Source of the DNA: Oenococcus sicerae
GTDB taxonomy: Bacteria; Bacillota; Bacilli; Lactobacillales; Lactobacillaceae
Length of the DNA: 64,000 nucleotides
Assembly: GCF_004102045.2 (NCBI RefSeq)
Contig: NZ_CP029684.2
Location: forward strand, 248,001-312,000
Direction of reading: 5' to 3'
A program made the translations under genes and the position numbers. The notes under the pieces are model-generated. The model was given only the letters and a program-made list of their open reading frames with translations. It searched no databases and had not been told where the DNA came from. Below are positions 8,599-17,358 of this stretch, one piece after another. Within the stretch, counting starts at the first letter, position 1. Each line of letters opens with the position of its first letter.

Positions 8599-8627
8599 AT
8601 TTTACATTGTTACATTCTTGTTACAAA
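8599..8627 (-). promoter_or_regulatory. Promoter of the LysM-CHAP gene with WalR-type direct repeat
   Basis: On the minus strand, TGTAAC-AAGAA-TGTAAC (8625 down to 8609) matches the WalR consensus TGTWAH-N5-TGTWAH in all defined positions. A candidate -10 TAAAAT is at 8604-8599 and a -35 TTTGTA at 8627-8622 with a 17-base spacer, so the box overlaps the -35 region. Known WalR targets are cell-wall hydrolases, in line with the gene it precedes. Confidence 0.7.
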
Positions 8628-8737
8628 TAAGCCTGAGAAGCCTACTGTAGCAGTATTCTTAAAAAATAATGCCAGTTGTTAAATTCATCTTTTACGCAAA
8701 TACCAGCGTAAATGAAAGGCAGAATTTCAATTTAAAT

Positions 8738-8760
8738 GCTCTTTTTTTAAAAAAACAGCT
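8738..8760. terminator. A/T-rich inverted repeat downstream of htrA
   Basis: GCT-c-TTTTTTTAAAAAAA-c-AGC is a near-perfect palindrome 20 bases after the htrA stop; on either strand it gives a U-rich half and may end transcription. A second inverted repeat, TTTACGC/GCGTAAA, lies at 8691-8714. The rest of the 8484-8780 spacer is the leader and promoter of the LysM-CHAP gene. Confidence 0.4.
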
Positions 8761-8780
8761 TATCTCTTTCTTAAAAATCA

Positions 8781-9677
8781 TTAATTCCCCGATGCCGCAT
8801 TCACGATCGACTTAATCGTCGCCACGACTGTGTTTGACGGAATCGAAAAACTCATCCCCTCGACACTTTCACTGCCATTTTCAGTGGAATTGATTTTCAT
8901 CGAATTGATACCAATAACCTCACCAGCCATATTGATCAAGGGTCCGCCTGAATTTCCGGGATTCAGTGCAACGTCCGTCTGAATAGCTGTTAATTTAATT
9001 GGATCGTCACTGATCTGACGATCAGTCGCTGAAACAATGCCGGAAGTCAAAGAACTTGCATAATCAGACCCTAGGGGTGACCCAATTGCTAATACCTGCT
9101 GCCCGGGTTGAACATTACTAGAATTAACAAAGGTTGCCGTTGTCACCTTTGTCATACTGATCTTCAAAACGGCAATATCTTTAGTTGCATTCTTGCCAAT
9201 CAATTTCGCTTTGACTTTAGTCCCGTCAGACATAAGGACCTGCAGTTCATTTGCACCAGAAATAACATGATTATTCGTCACAATATAGGCGTAACCATCA
9301 TCCGACTCATAAATCAAACCAGTCCCTTCAGCTGCCAGCTGAACAGTATCAGAACTTGAGCTGCTCGAAGAACTGGAACTGCTGCCAAACCACTGGGAAA
9401 AATAATCACTAGATTCAGTCGTCGGTTTTTGATAATTTTCGACTGTCACAACGGCTTTTTTGACCTTGTTATAAGCAGCAGTTGCTGTTGAGGTCGAACT
9501 GCCGGTTAAATTCACAACCTTCGTGATACCAGCTGAAGCAGACGAACTTTTAGCAGCTTTTGTCTGGGCTGGTAATAGATAAAAAGCATAAAAACAGCTT
9601 AAAACGATGGCTGCACCAATGATTGCGCTAATCAAGCCAATCAAAAAATATTTCAAAGTATGTTCCCGATTTTTCAT
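8781..9677 (-). CDS. htrA: HtrA/DegP-like membrane serine protease without PDZ domain
   Basis: 298 residues from the ATG at 9677 (GGAGATG upstream). One N-terminal membrane anchor (about 9-35) is followed by a Ser-rich stalk that includes a run of ten serines near residue 99. The trypsin-like domain has the triad His136 (VTNNHVIS), Asp166 (KDIAVLKI) and Ser242 (NPGNSGGPL). The protein stops at NTVVATIKSIVNAASGN, where other HtrA proteins go on into a PDZ domain of about 90 residues; none follows in any frame, since the next 300 bases are promoter and leader of the LysM gene. HtrA degrades misfolded proteins at the outer face of the membrane. Family is sure; the short form is unusual. Confidence 0.88.
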   Translation of the reverse strand: MKNREHTLKYFLIGLISAIIGAAIVLSCFYAFYLLPAQTKAAKSSSASAGITKVVNLTGSSTSTATAAYNKVKKAVVTVENYQKPTTESSDYFSQWFGSSSSSSSSSSSDTVQLAAEGTGLIYESDDGYAYIVTNNHVISGANELQVLMSDGTKVKAKLIGKNATKDIAVLKISMTKVTTATFVNSSNVQPGQQVLAIGSPLGSDYASSLTSGIVSATDRQISDDPIKLTAIQTDVALNPGNSGGPLINMAGEVIGINSMKINSTENGSESVEGMSFSIPSNTVVATIKSIVNAASGN

Positions 9678-9764
9678 GATTTTATTATCATCTCCAAAAA
9701 TAAAACTAAAGTTAAATCGTTGTGGAAACAAAAAAACATCGATCAAATTTTCGATACAGGCAGG

Positions 9765-10349
9765 TCATTTATAAAACAAGCTTGTAATGAAATGATCAGC
9801 GGCTTTTTGTGTCAGCTGCCAGTCATCGTTAATGATGACTGTTGATTGATTTTTTAATTCAGTTGGCAGATGCATGTCGCGTTCAAAATCGGCCGAACTG
9901 GTTCGTTCAACAACGTGAATCGGATTATCGCCCCGTTCAATCAGACGATTTTGCAAACCGGCAACATCACTCACAGTAACAAACCAAATAACTGCTTGAT
10001 TTTTCAAAGTTTTTTTATAAGTGATCGCACCAACCGTATCAACCACCAAGCTAATGATCCCAGGATGGTTGGATTGCTTGGATTTGGCCCAAGCTCTTTC
10101 CAGACCTTCATACGAGGAACCATATTTGTGACCGGAATAGTTTACTTGTTCAATAAAATGGTTTTGATGCCAAGAATCTAAATTTTCAAAATAATAGTCG
10201 ACACCATCGATCTCACCCTCTCTGGGCTCGCGATCAGTGTGAGTGATCACACGCGGTACGCCGTATTTTTCCCAGAGATAACGAGCAACGGAAGTTTTGC
10301 CGGCACCCGAAGCACCTGTAATGACAATGACACGGTTTTCGTTTTCCAT
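9765..10349 (-). CDS. Guanylate kinase-like P-loop protein
   Basis: 194 residues. P-loop GASGAGKTSVARYL at 12-25, then RVITHTDREPREGEIDGVDYYF, the GMP-binding segment of guanylate kinases (normally TTR.PR.GE..G.DY.F), and SYEGLERAW, which resembles the YGT region. The lid arginine region (LIERGD, ERTSSADFERDM) is recognisable. Some positions deviate (THTDREPR instead of S-T-T-R), so this may be a diverged paralogue rather than the housekeeping Gmk that makes GDP from GMP. No Shine-Dalgarno; a TAGTAT hexamer ends 9 bases before the ATG, suggesting a very short leader. Confidence 0.78.
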   Translation of the reverse strand: MENENRVIVITGASGAGKTSVARYLWEKYGVPRVITHTDREPREGEIDGVDYYFENLDSWHQNHFIEQVNYSGHKYGSSYEGLERAWAKSKQSNHPGIISLVVDTVGAITYKKTLKNQAVIWFVTVSDVAGLQNRLIERGDNPIHVVERTSSADFERDMHLPTELKNQSTVIINDDWQLTQKAADHFITSLFYK

Positions 10350-10416
10350 ATTGTTTAAATACTATCAGCTAAACAGACCTTTTCAAGCAAAAATACAAAA
10401 ATTTCTACAAAATAGC

Positions 10417-11988
10417 TTATTCTTCTGTTTCGCCAGGCTGCATGTGCGACATCGAGGCAATGTCCAACACTTTGTCGATCCAACCCTGATAAAAACTACT
10501 TTCATGTGTAACAAGGATCAGACCGCCATCAAATTTTTGAATAGCCTTTTTTAAGGCCAGTTTGGTGGCTTCATCCAAATGGTTTGTCGGCTCATCTAAA
10601 ATCAGAAAATTCGACGTCGTCAGTTCCATCAAAGCTAATTTAACTTTTGTCTGCTCGCCACCAGATAATAAACGCATTTGCTTGGTCGCATTATCAGCAT
10701 TAATACCGGCTGCTCCCAAACGCTGACGCAGCCGCCGCTGTTCTTCGAGCGGATAAGCCGCCTGCATGATTTTGAGGGGCGTCTTTTTATCATCATCCCA
10801 GATCAGATCTTGATCAAAATAATTCGTCTTGGCAGAAGGCGAAAACTTCGATTTTCCTGAGATCGGCGGTAAAATACCTAACAAAGTCTTGATCAAAGTA
10901 GATTTTCCAGCACCGTTAAAACCAGTGAAAACAAATTTTTCGCCTGCTGACATACTAAAGCTGATTGGATTTAATATAGGTTTTTTCGGGTCGTAACCAA
11001 CGACTAATTTTTCGGCCTTCAGCATATCAGTTGATTGAGAATCAACATAAGGAAAGGTAAAAGTCGCTGTCGGATTAGTCTGCGGCGGTTCGATAATATC
11101 CATGTGCGATAACATTTTTTCACGCGATTTGGCCCGACCGGTCGTCGAAGCACGTGCTTTGTTTTTCTGAATAAAGGTCTTCGTCTTTTTGATAACTTCC
11201 TGCTGCTTATTGTAAGCACGCAGCTGCTGATCAGCTTTCTCAGCCTTCTGCTGCATCGCCTGATCAAAATTACCGCGGTATTTCGTCAAGGTATTGAAGG
11301 AAACATCCAAAATCACATTCGACACTTGATTCAAAAAATCAAAATCATGGCTGATAATCAAAGCAGCGCCAGTGTAATTCTGTAAATAAGACTCCAGCCA
11401 ATTGATGTGCGAGGTATCTAAATAGTTAGTCGGCTCATCTAAAATAATCACATCGTTGCCCTCAAGCAGCAGCTTAGCCAAAATAATCTTGGCTCGCTGG
11501 CCGCCGGACATTTCAGAAATAATATGATCACGGCCGATCGAATCCAAGCCAAGCCCTGTGATAACTTGTTCAACATTGTTATCGATCGAATAAAAATCGG
11601 CCGCATCCAATTCATTTTGAAAACGCGTTGCGCGATCCAGCAGCTTGTCATCACCTGTTTGCGCAAATTCCGTATAAAGATCTGTCATCTTTTTTTCTTT
11701 TTCATACAGATAGGTATAGGCCGTGTGCAAAAAATCAATCAGGCTCATACCTGAAGGAATGTCGGCATACTGATCTAAATAACCGATCTGAATATTTTTC
11801 TTCCAGTCGATCCGACCTGCGATCGGCAAAACATTTCCCGTCAAAATTTTGATCAAGGTTGATTTACCAGCGCCGTTTTGACCAACAATGCCTAAATGCT
11901 CGCCGCGTTCCAGCGTGAAATCAGCATCTGTATATAATTTTTTATCCGCATAGGCCATTGAAAGCCCGGTTACATCTAATAAAGCCAT
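10417..11988 (-). CDS. ABC-F family ATPase (ribosome-associated)
   Basis: 523 residues from the ATG at 11988. Two ABC cassettes in one chain and no membrane segments, which defines ABC-F. Cassette 1: Walker A GIVGQNGAGKSTLIK, signature MSGGQRAKIILAKLL, Walker B VIILDEPTNYLD. The interdomain linker is rich in Lys/Gln (about 235-300). Cassette 2: GFNGAGKSTLIK, LLSGGEQTKVKLALM, FLILDEPTNHLD. ABC-F proteins act on the ribosomal E site in translation quality control or antibiotic protection. The upstream extension seen with an earlier ATG lacks any ribosome site and overlaps the divergent gene, so the later ATG was taken; even this one has no Shine-Dalgarno. Confidence 0.9.
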   Translation of the reverse strand: MALLDVTGLSMAYADKKLYTDADFTLERGEHLGIVGQNGAGKSTLIKILTGNVLPIAGRIDWKKNIQIGYLDQYADIPSGMSLIDFLHTAYTYLYEKEKKMTDLYTEFAQTGDDKLLDRATRFQNELDAADFYSIDNNVEQVITGLGLDSIGRDHIISEMSGGQRAKIILAKLLLEGNDVIILDEPTNYLDTSHINWLESYLQNYTGAALIISHDFDFLNQVSNVILDVSFNTLTKYRGNFDQAMQQKAEKADQQLRAYNKQQEVIKKTKTFIQKNKARASTTGRAKSREKMLSHMDIIEPPQTNPTATFTFPYVDSQSTDMLKAEKLVVGYDPKKPILNPISFSMSAGEKFVFTGFNGAGKSTLIKTLLGILPPISGKSKFSPSAKTNYFDQDLIWDDDKKTPLKIMQAAYPLEEQRRLRQRLGAAGINADNATKQMRLLSGGEQTKVKLALMELTTSNFLILDEPTNHLDEATKLALKKAIQKFDGGLILVTHESSFYQGWIDKVLDIASMSHMQPGETEE

Positions 11989-12023
11989 AAGAAACAGTCT
12001 AGCATGATAAAATACTCGCTGAT

Positions 12024-12359
12024 ATGAAACCACGTAAAATGCGTCCAAAAATTATTCCAGCACGTGATGTTAAACGCGCCTATCGCTTTTATCGCGATGT
12101 GTTTGACTTTTTAAGAGACCCTATCGACCAAACAACATTAATTGTTGATGGCAGCCCGATCCAATTTATCGAAAGTGATGAAAAAATCGAAACAGAAATC
12201 ATCGTCCGCGATCATTTGCATGAGATCCAAGAACATTTAGCTAATAATTTTTTGGTCGAACAAGGTAAACCTGAACATCGTTTTAACAAAAAAATTGCCC
12301 TGAGAATTCAAGATTCCGAGGGCAATACAGTCATCATAGAAGGCAACGAAGACCGTTAA
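12024..12359 (+). CDS. Small VOC-fold (glyoxalase-like) protein
   Basis: 111 residues. The N-terminal KIIPARDVKRAYRFYRDVFDF matches the first beta-alpha unit of vicinal-oxygen-chelate proteins (normally ..V.D...S..FY.DVLGF), and the C-terminal IQDSEGNTVIIE matches the closing strand. It has only one repeat, so it would act as a dimer. Substrate unknown. A TAAAAT -10 lies 10 bases before the ATG and no Shine-Dalgarno is seen; the ATG at 12039 is an alternative start. Its stop overlaps the end of the convergent pta by 4 bases. Confidence 0.6.
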   Translation: MKPRKMRPKIIPARDVKRAYRFYRDVFDFLRDPIDQTTLIVDGSPIQFIESDEKIETEIIVRDHLHEIQEHLANNFLVEQGKPEHRFNKKIALRIQDSEGNTVIIEGNEDR

Positions 12360-13345
12360 TTTTTTATGGCCTGGGCAGCCGTGATAATAGCAACCTTATA
12401 AACATCTTCCTCATCGGCACCGCGTGATAAATCAGAAACAGGTGCTGCTAAACCTTGTAAAATAGGTCCGATCGCTTCAAATCCACCCAAACGCTGCGCG
12501 ATTTTATAGCCAATATTACCCGCTTCCAAACTTGGAAAAATGAAGACATTGGCATGGCCTGCAACTTTGGACTTTGGCGCCTTGGCCGCTGCGACTGATT
12601 CAACAAAAGCCGCATCAAACTGCAGCTCGCCATCAATGCTGTCAGCCAATTCCGGCGCTTTCTCTTGAGCCAATTTTGTCGCTTGCACCACTTTATCGAC
12701 TAATTCATGCTTGGCTGAACCTTTTGTTGAAAAACTCAGCATAGCTACTTTTGGATCAATGCCAAAAAGCTGAGCGGTCTTAGCTGACTGGATCGCCACT
12801 TCAGCCAGTGTCGGTGCATCCAATTCGATATTGATCGCAGAATCAGCAAATAAGTAACGCTGATCGCCTTTTTGCATGATAAAAGCACCGGAAATCCGTG
12901 AATTGCCAGCTGAGGTCTTAATAATTTGCAAAGCCGGCCGCACCGTATCACCAGTCGGATGGACCGCTCCAGAAACCATCGCGTCGGCTTGGCCTGTATA
13001 AACCAGCATCGTGGCAAAATAATTGACGTTTTTCAGCCAATCAGCTGCTGTTTGTGCATCGGTTCGTCCTTTACGACGTTCAACTAGTTTATCCACCAGT
13101 TGATCAAATTGTTTTTGATCAACTTGATTTGGATCGATCATTTGAATGCCAGTTAGATCAAATTGATGTTGTTTCGCTGCTGCTTGAATATCTTGATCGT
13201 GTCCAAGCAGGATCGGCTGCAATAGGCCGCTATTTTTCAAGCGTATCGCGGCTCCTTGGATACGTGCGTCTTCACCTTCCGGGAAAACCACTCGAAGATC
13301 TTTGCCCTTGATTTTGTCAGCCAATTCCACAAATAAGTCTGTCAT
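12356..13345 (-). CDS. pta: Phosphate acetyltransferase
   Basis: 329 residues from the ATG at 13345 (GGAGGAGAT directly upstream, preferred over an earlier in-frame ATG). It converts acetyl phosphate and CoA to acetyl-CoA; in heterofermenters it serves the acetyl-phosphate branch after phosphoketolase. Marks: VVFPEGEDARIQGAA, MLVYTGQADAMVSGAVHPTGDTVRP cut into its known phosphate/CoA loop, VAMLSFSTKGSAKHEL, and the C-terminal NVFIFPSLEAGNIGYK and GPILQGLAAPVSDLSRG. Length is that of the short Pta type. Confidence 0.95.
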   Translation of the reverse strand: MTDLFVELADKIKGKDLRVVFPEGEDARIQGAAIRLKNSGLLQPILLGHDQDIQAAAKQHQFDLTGIQMIDPNQVDQKQFDQLVDKLVERRKGRTDAQTAADWLKNVNYFATMLVYTGQADAMVSGAVHPTGDTVRPALQIIKTSAGNSRISGAFIMQKGDQRYLFADSAINIELDAPTLAEVAIQSAKTAQLFGIDPKVAMLSFSTKGSAKHELVDKVVQATKLAQEKAPELADSIDGELQFDAAFVESVAAAKAPKSKVAGHANVFIFPSLEAGNIGYKIAQRLGGFEAIGPILQGLAAPVSDLSRGADEEDVYKVAIITAAQAIKN

Positions 13346-13400
13346 ATCTCCTCCACTTACGCTATTCATTATATGGTAGAAAAGGCTTTCATTTACAAGA

Positions 13401-14081
13401 TCAGGCTAACCAATCGATTGCCTGACGATCGTGAGCTAGCAGCCACTGATTAGTTTGACTAAAAGGTCTGCTGCCGAAAAAGCCGCGATTAGCTGAAAAT
13501 CCTGAAGGATGGACTGATTGCAGAATCAAATCTTTGTTAGAGTTGATCAAAACAGCCTTCTTTTTAGCGAAGTTGCCCCATAGAATAAAAACTTTCGGCT
13601 GCGGTTCAGCACTTGCCAATTGGATGATCGCATCCGTTAACTTTTCCCAAATCACACCAGCATGCGAATTAGCTTGATGCTCTTTCACAGTCAAGACTGA
13701 GTTCAGCAGCAAAACACCCTGTTTGGCCCAAGGAATCAAGTCATGAGAACTACGGGTTCGGCCTAGATCGCTGGCAATTTCTTTATGAATGTTCTGCAAA
13801 CTGCTAGGTGCTGGAAAATCATCAGGCACACTAAAACTGAGACCCTGAGCCTGTCCAGCCTCATGATAAGGATCTTGACCAACGATAATAACCTTTGTAT
13901 CGGCCAAACTTGTATAGGACATCGCGGAAAAAATTTTGTCAGCCGGCGGGAAAACAGCTGTTGATCCAGCATAAGCCTGATTTAAAAACTCATTGATCTG
14001 GTCTAGGTAGCTCTGCCCTATGACTGGGAGCAGATGTTCATACCAATCCGTCTTTTTTAAGTTAACTAAATAATCATTCAC
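13401..14081 (-). CDS. ung: Uracil-DNA glycosylase
   Basis: 226 residues. It removes uracil from DNA. Motif A is GQDPYHEAGQAQGLSFSV with the catalytic Asp, and motif B is HPSGFSANRGFFGSRPFS with the catalytic His; VFILWGNFAKKK lies between them. In most Ung proteins motif B is HPSPLSA, so S-G-F-S is a slight variant. The start is GTG at 14081; the nearby ATG at 14077 is out of frame. A minus-strand TATAAT ends 7 bases before the GTG and there is no Shine-Dalgarno, so the message looks leaderless. Confidence 0.93.
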   Translation of the reverse strand: MNDYLVNLKKTDWYEHLLPVIGQSYLDQINEFLNQAYAGSTAVFPPADKIFSAMSYTSLADTKVIIVGQDPYHEAGQAQGLSFSVPDDFPAPSSLQNIHKEIASDLGRTRSSHDLIPWAKQGVLLLNSVLTVKEHQANSHAGVIWEKLTDAIIQLASAEPQPKVFILWGNFAKKKAVLINSNKDLILQSVHPSGFSANRGFFGSRPFSQTNQWLLAHDRQAIDWLA

Positions 14082-14084
14082 GGT

Positions 14085-14094
14085 TAAAATTATA
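14085..14094. promoter_or_regulatory. Overlapping divergent -10 elements, ung and 14097 gene
   Basis: Minus strand TATAAT at 14094-14089 (7 bases from the ung GTG); plus strand TAAAAT at 14085-14090 (6 bases from the ATG at 14097). Only 15 bases separate the two start codons, so both genes must be transcribed leaderless or nearly so, and the promoters compete. Confidence 0.65.
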
Positions 14095-14096
14095 GT

Positions 14097-14639
14097 ATGA
14101 GTCGCTACTTTTTAACCCAACAACATAATACAAATCAAAAAGAAAATCGTGCTTTTAATGAAGATTTTTCATTGGCTTATAATATTTCCGGAAAAGTCGG
14201 CAGCAAAAATGATGTGCTGTATGTTTATGATGTTAAAGGCGTCGAGCAAGCGAGAATCAGACAAATTTCCTATGGTGTCCTGCCGCGTTTTCAACTCTTA
14301 TACCAAGACAAATATGTCGCTTCGATCGGCTTTAATTTCGCCGGTCTCAATGATGTTATTTTTGTCCGATATTTGAATTGGGTCATCACAGGTGAAGTCG
14401 TAGCCGGCAAATATCGCATCAGACACGGTCGAAAAAAATTATTAGAAGTGAATCCAGTCGAGTTCCCAGATGGCTTGTTCTATCAGCTTGACGTAGCAAA
14501 CGATGCCCAAGCGCCCGTACATGTCGCGATCGCGGCCTTGTTGGACCGCTGGGGTATGAAAAAAAATCGTGGACTGTTAAAGTTCCCGACTCGATTAAAT
14601 AAATATAAATATAAAATGGCAACACGTATCAATCAGTGA
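14097..14639 (+). CDS. LURP-one/Tubby-C-like domain protein
   Basis: 180 residues, no signal peptide. The pattern of short beta strands (NISGKVGSKNDVLYVYDVKGVEQARIRQ broken here into about 30-58, then LPRFQLLYQDKYVASIGF, YLNWVITGEVVAGKYRIRHG) resembles the YxjI/LURP-one-related barrel, a phospholipid-scramblase-like fold of unclear function in bacteria. The C-terminus is basic (KYKYKMATR). It is expressed from a probable leaderless promoter divergent from ung. Family assignment is by pattern only. Confidence 0.5.
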   Translation: MSRYFLTQQHNTNQKENRAFNEDFSLAYNISGKVGSKNDVLYVYDVKGVEQARIRQISYGVLPRFQLLYQDKYVASIGFNFAGLNDVIFVRYLNWVITGEVVAGKYRIRHGRKKLLEVNPVEFPDGLFYQLDVANDAQAPVHVAIAALLDRWGMKKNRGLLKFPTRLNKYKYKMATRINQ

Positions 14640-15100
14640 AAATTCTTTAAATTGCGGTTCATTTCGCGTTTTAAATCACGATCTTTAAGCGTTTGCCGTT
14701 TATCATAATTATTTTTGCCAGTCCCGACGGCAATCAAAATTTTAGCGAAGCCTTTCACGATATAGACTTTTAAAGGAACCACCGTCTTGCCGCCTTGAGC
14801 CGTTGCTTCATCCAGCGCCTTGATCTCTTTTTTGTGCAACAGCAATTTACGACGGCGCAAAGGATCCGGATTAAACTGGTTTCCCTGCTTATAGGGTGAA
14901 ATATTGGCATTATTCAAAAAAGCTTCATTGCTGCGAATCATGATATAAGCATCCCCGATCGTAATTTGACCAAGGCGCACCGATTTTATCTCAGTACCGG
15001 TCAATTGCAGACCGGCTTCATAAGTCTCACCGATCAAATAATTAAAAGAAGCACGGCGATTACGAGCAAGGGCGTCGTCATGTTTATCTTTTTTAGCCAT
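14633..15100 (-). CDS. smpB: SsrA-binding protein SmpB
   Basis: 155 residues. It brings tmRNA to stalled ribosomes. Marks: NRRASFNYLIGETYEAGLQL as the first strand pair, GTEIKSVRLGQITIGDAYIMI, then RRRKLLLHKKEI, VPLKVYIVKGFAKILIAVG, and the basic tail DKRQTLKDRDLKREMNR that enters the mRNA channel. It begins within one base of the rnr stop, with GAGGG in the end of rnr as ribosome site. rnr-smpB is a common pair because RNase R degrades the faulty mRNA. Confidence 0.96.
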   Translation of the reverse strand: MAKKDKHDDALARNRRASFNYLIGETYEAGLQLTGTEIKSVRLGQITIGDAYIMIRSNEAFLNNANISPYKQGNQFNPDPLRRRKLLLHKKEIKALDEATAQGGKTVVPLKVYIVKGFAKILIAVGTGKNNYDKRQTLKDRDLKREMNRNLKNFH

Positions 15101-17259
15101 CAGCGGCGACCCTCTTTCAAATGATATTTACCGGTTGACTTATAAGCACCTTTTTGAGTGCGGCCATCGCCAGGCCGGTGCTGGTTACGACCGCCAGCGT
15201 TATTATGGCTGAAACTACGGCGTTGGAGATCGGCTGCCAGACGGATTTTTGTCATCGGTGCGGTTTGGGGATCAATTAATTTGAAATCAATTTTGCGCGT
15301 CTCTTTGTTTGAATTGACAACCTGGATCTTAACCTTTTGTCCGATCGTAAAGATGTGATGATGAGTGCGGCCGATCAGTGCCTGACGTGTTTCATCATAT
15401 TGGTAAACATCATCAACCATCGTACTTATGTGAACAAGTCCTTCAATTGTGTTGGGCAGTGTGATAAACAGTCCGAACTTCAGTGCTGAATTAACGACAC
15501 CATCATAGACAGCACCGATATGGTCTTCCATATATTCAGCAAACTTCATGTCATTAGTCGCACGCTCAGCATCAACCGAGCGGCGTTCTCTAGCTGAAGT
15601 ATCAATACCGATCTGAGGTAATTTGTCACGAACCGCGGCCGTTGAATCTGGACCAGTACCGAATTTAGCATAATGTTTGATCAAACGATGAACGACCAAA
15701 TCAGGATATCGACGAATCGGAGATGTAAAATGCGTATAAAACTTAGCTGCAATGCCGAAGTGGCCCACTGGCAAAGGCGAATAGTGAGCTTGTTTAGTGG
15801 CTCTTAGCATCATCGTTTGAATCATCATTTCTTCTGGCAGCCCAGCAACAGCCGCTAAGGCCGCTTGAAAATCCTTCGGTTTAAGATTTTTCGGATCAGC
15901 CTTGATCGGATGACCGATCGCTCCCATAAATTCAAAGAAATTGGTCACTTTGTCACCTTCAGGCACTTCATGAACACGGTACAAAAAAGGGACATGCAAT
16001 CGATCAAAGTGTTCGGCAACCGTCTCATTGGCAGCAAGCATAAAGGATTCGATCATGCGTTCGCCAATACCGCGATCACGTACGATCACATCCGTTGGGT
16101 GACCTTTTTTATCAATGATGATTTCAGCTTCATCACTATCAAATTCGATCGCACCACGAGCCGTACGCATTTTAGCCAAGATCTGATGCAGATCGCCCAT
16201 TTGATGGATCATATCTGATAAATCAGCGTATTTAGCCGTCTCTGCGACATCACCGGCCAAAATTTTATTGATCGAATCATAGGTCATACGAGCATGTGAA
16301 CGAATAATACTAGGCTGGATCCTATGGTGAACGATCTGTCCGCGTTCATCGATCTCCATTTCACAAGACATGGCAAGGCGGTCCTCGTTAGGATTTAAAG
16401 AAGCAATACCATTTGAAATTTCTGTTGGCAGCATCGGAATCACGCGATCAGTCAAGTAGACAGAGGTACCCCGTTTATAAGCTTCTTCGTCCAGCGGCGT
16501 TCCTTCAGGCACATAATTTGAAACATCGGCAATGTGGACGCCTAAATGATAATGACCATTGGCCATTTTCCAAACAACAACTGCATCATCGATATCTTTC
16601 GTATCAGCACCATCGATCGTGATCAAAGGCTGGTCGCGAAAATCCGGCCGGCCATCAGCCAGAGCCGCTTTGACATCGATCGTTTGCGGAATCGCGCGTG
16701 CTTGTGCTTGTGCTTTGTCTGGATAAACACTTGGAATTTTCAGGCTATAAACAATCTCCAAGATATCAACGCCCGGCGCATCAGAACGACCGATCACGTT
16801 TGTGACTGAACCGATCAGAAGTTTCGGCTGATCAACTGTCGGAAATTGGCCAGTCGAAGCCGTCACAGAATCGCGATCATGAGCTTGCAGCCCTTTTTTG
16901 TCAACGAGATAAGTGTATTCCTGCAGTTTTTCATCTATAAATGTGATCGTACCAAGAAAGTCATCAGGGTCTAGAATTGACGGCAGCACATTGCGATCAA
17001 CGCCCGAACGAAAAATGCCAACGACCTGCTGGTTGGCGTGATCAAGAATTTTTTCAATTTTGCCTTCAGGCACTCGGCCATCTTTGCCTGGATGAATGAT
17101 CGAAGCCAGGACATTATCGCTTTGCATGGCTAAATTCGTATTAGACCGGCCGATAAACAAATCATCTTGACCTTCATCAGTCTTGACGAAACCGAAGCCC
17201 TTGGCATTGGCAACAAAAGTGCCGTTAATAAAGTTTTCTGAAGCGAATTGATTAGACAT
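15100..17259 (-). CDS. rnr: Ribonuclease R
   Basis: 719 residues: cold-shock domains (about 10-170), RNB catalytic domain (from about 195, with TIDGADTKDIDDAVVV carrying the metal-binding Asp residues and YKRGTSVYLTDRVIPMLP), and an S1 domain near 600-680 (GAVYDGVVNSALKFGLFITL). The tail is basic (QHRPGDGRTQKGAYK). It degrades structured RNA 3' to 5'. The ATG at 17259 follows a TATAAT by exactly 7 bases with no Shine-Dalgarno: leaderless. secG, often found upstream in Firmicutes, is absent; helD is there instead, behind a terminator. Confidence 0.95.
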   Translation of the reverse strand: MSNQFASENFINGTFVANAKGFGFVKTDEGQDDLFIGRSNTNLAMQSDNVLASIIHPGKDGRVPEGKIEKILDHANQQVVGIFRSGVDRNVLPSILDPDDFLGTITFIDEKLQEYTYLVDKKGLQAHDRDSVTASTGQFPTVDQPKLLIGSVTNVIGRSDAPGVDILEIVYSLKIPSVYPDKAQAQARAIPQTIDVKAALADGRPDFRDQPLITIDGADTKDIDDAVVVWKMANGHYHLGVHIADVSNYVPEGTPLDEEAYKRGTSVYLTDRVIPMLPTEISNGIASLNPNEDRLAMSCEMEIDERGQIVHHRIQPSIIRSHARMTYDSINKILAGDVAETAKYADLSDMIHQMGDLHQILAKMRTARGAIEFDSDEAEIIIDKKGHPTDVIVRDRGIGERMIESFMLAANETVAEHFDRLHVPFLYRVHEVPEGDKVTNFFEFMGAIGHPIKADPKNLKPKDFQAALAAVAGLPEEMMIQTMMLRATKQAHYSPLPVGHFGIAAKFYTHFTSPIRRYPDLVVHRLIKHYAKFGTGPDSTAAVRDKLPQIGIDTSARERRSVDAERATNDMKFAEYMEDHIGAVYDGVVNSALKFGLFITLPNTIEGLVHISTMVDDVYQYDETRQALIGRTHHHIFTIGQKVKIQVVNSNKETRKIDFKLIDPQTAPMTKIRLAADLQRRSFSHNNAGGRNQHRPGDGRTQKGAYKSTGKYHLKEGRR

Positions 17260-17266
17260 ACTAATA

Positions 17267-17272
17267 ATTATA
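17267..17272 (-). promoter_or_regulatory. -10 element of leaderless rnr transcript
   Basis: TATAAT on the minus strand, 7 bases before the rnr ATG. Transcription would start at or within a base or two of the start codon. Confidence 0.65.
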
Positions 17273-17280
17273 TCGGTTAA

Positions 17281-17313
17281 TAAAAAAACGCCGCGATAAT
17301 TAAATCGCGGCGG
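17281..17313 (-). terminator. Terminator of helD
   Basis: CGCCGCGAT / ATCGCGGCG inverted repeat with a loop of about 6 bases; on the minus strand it is followed by seven T. It lies about 45 bases after the helD stop and just before the rnr promoter. A second hairpin, GGTAG..CTACC, sits at 17314-17336. Confidence 0.85.
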
Positions 17314-17358
17314 GTAGGTAGATAGATTTACTACCTCAGCTGGTCGTTTACTATTGTA

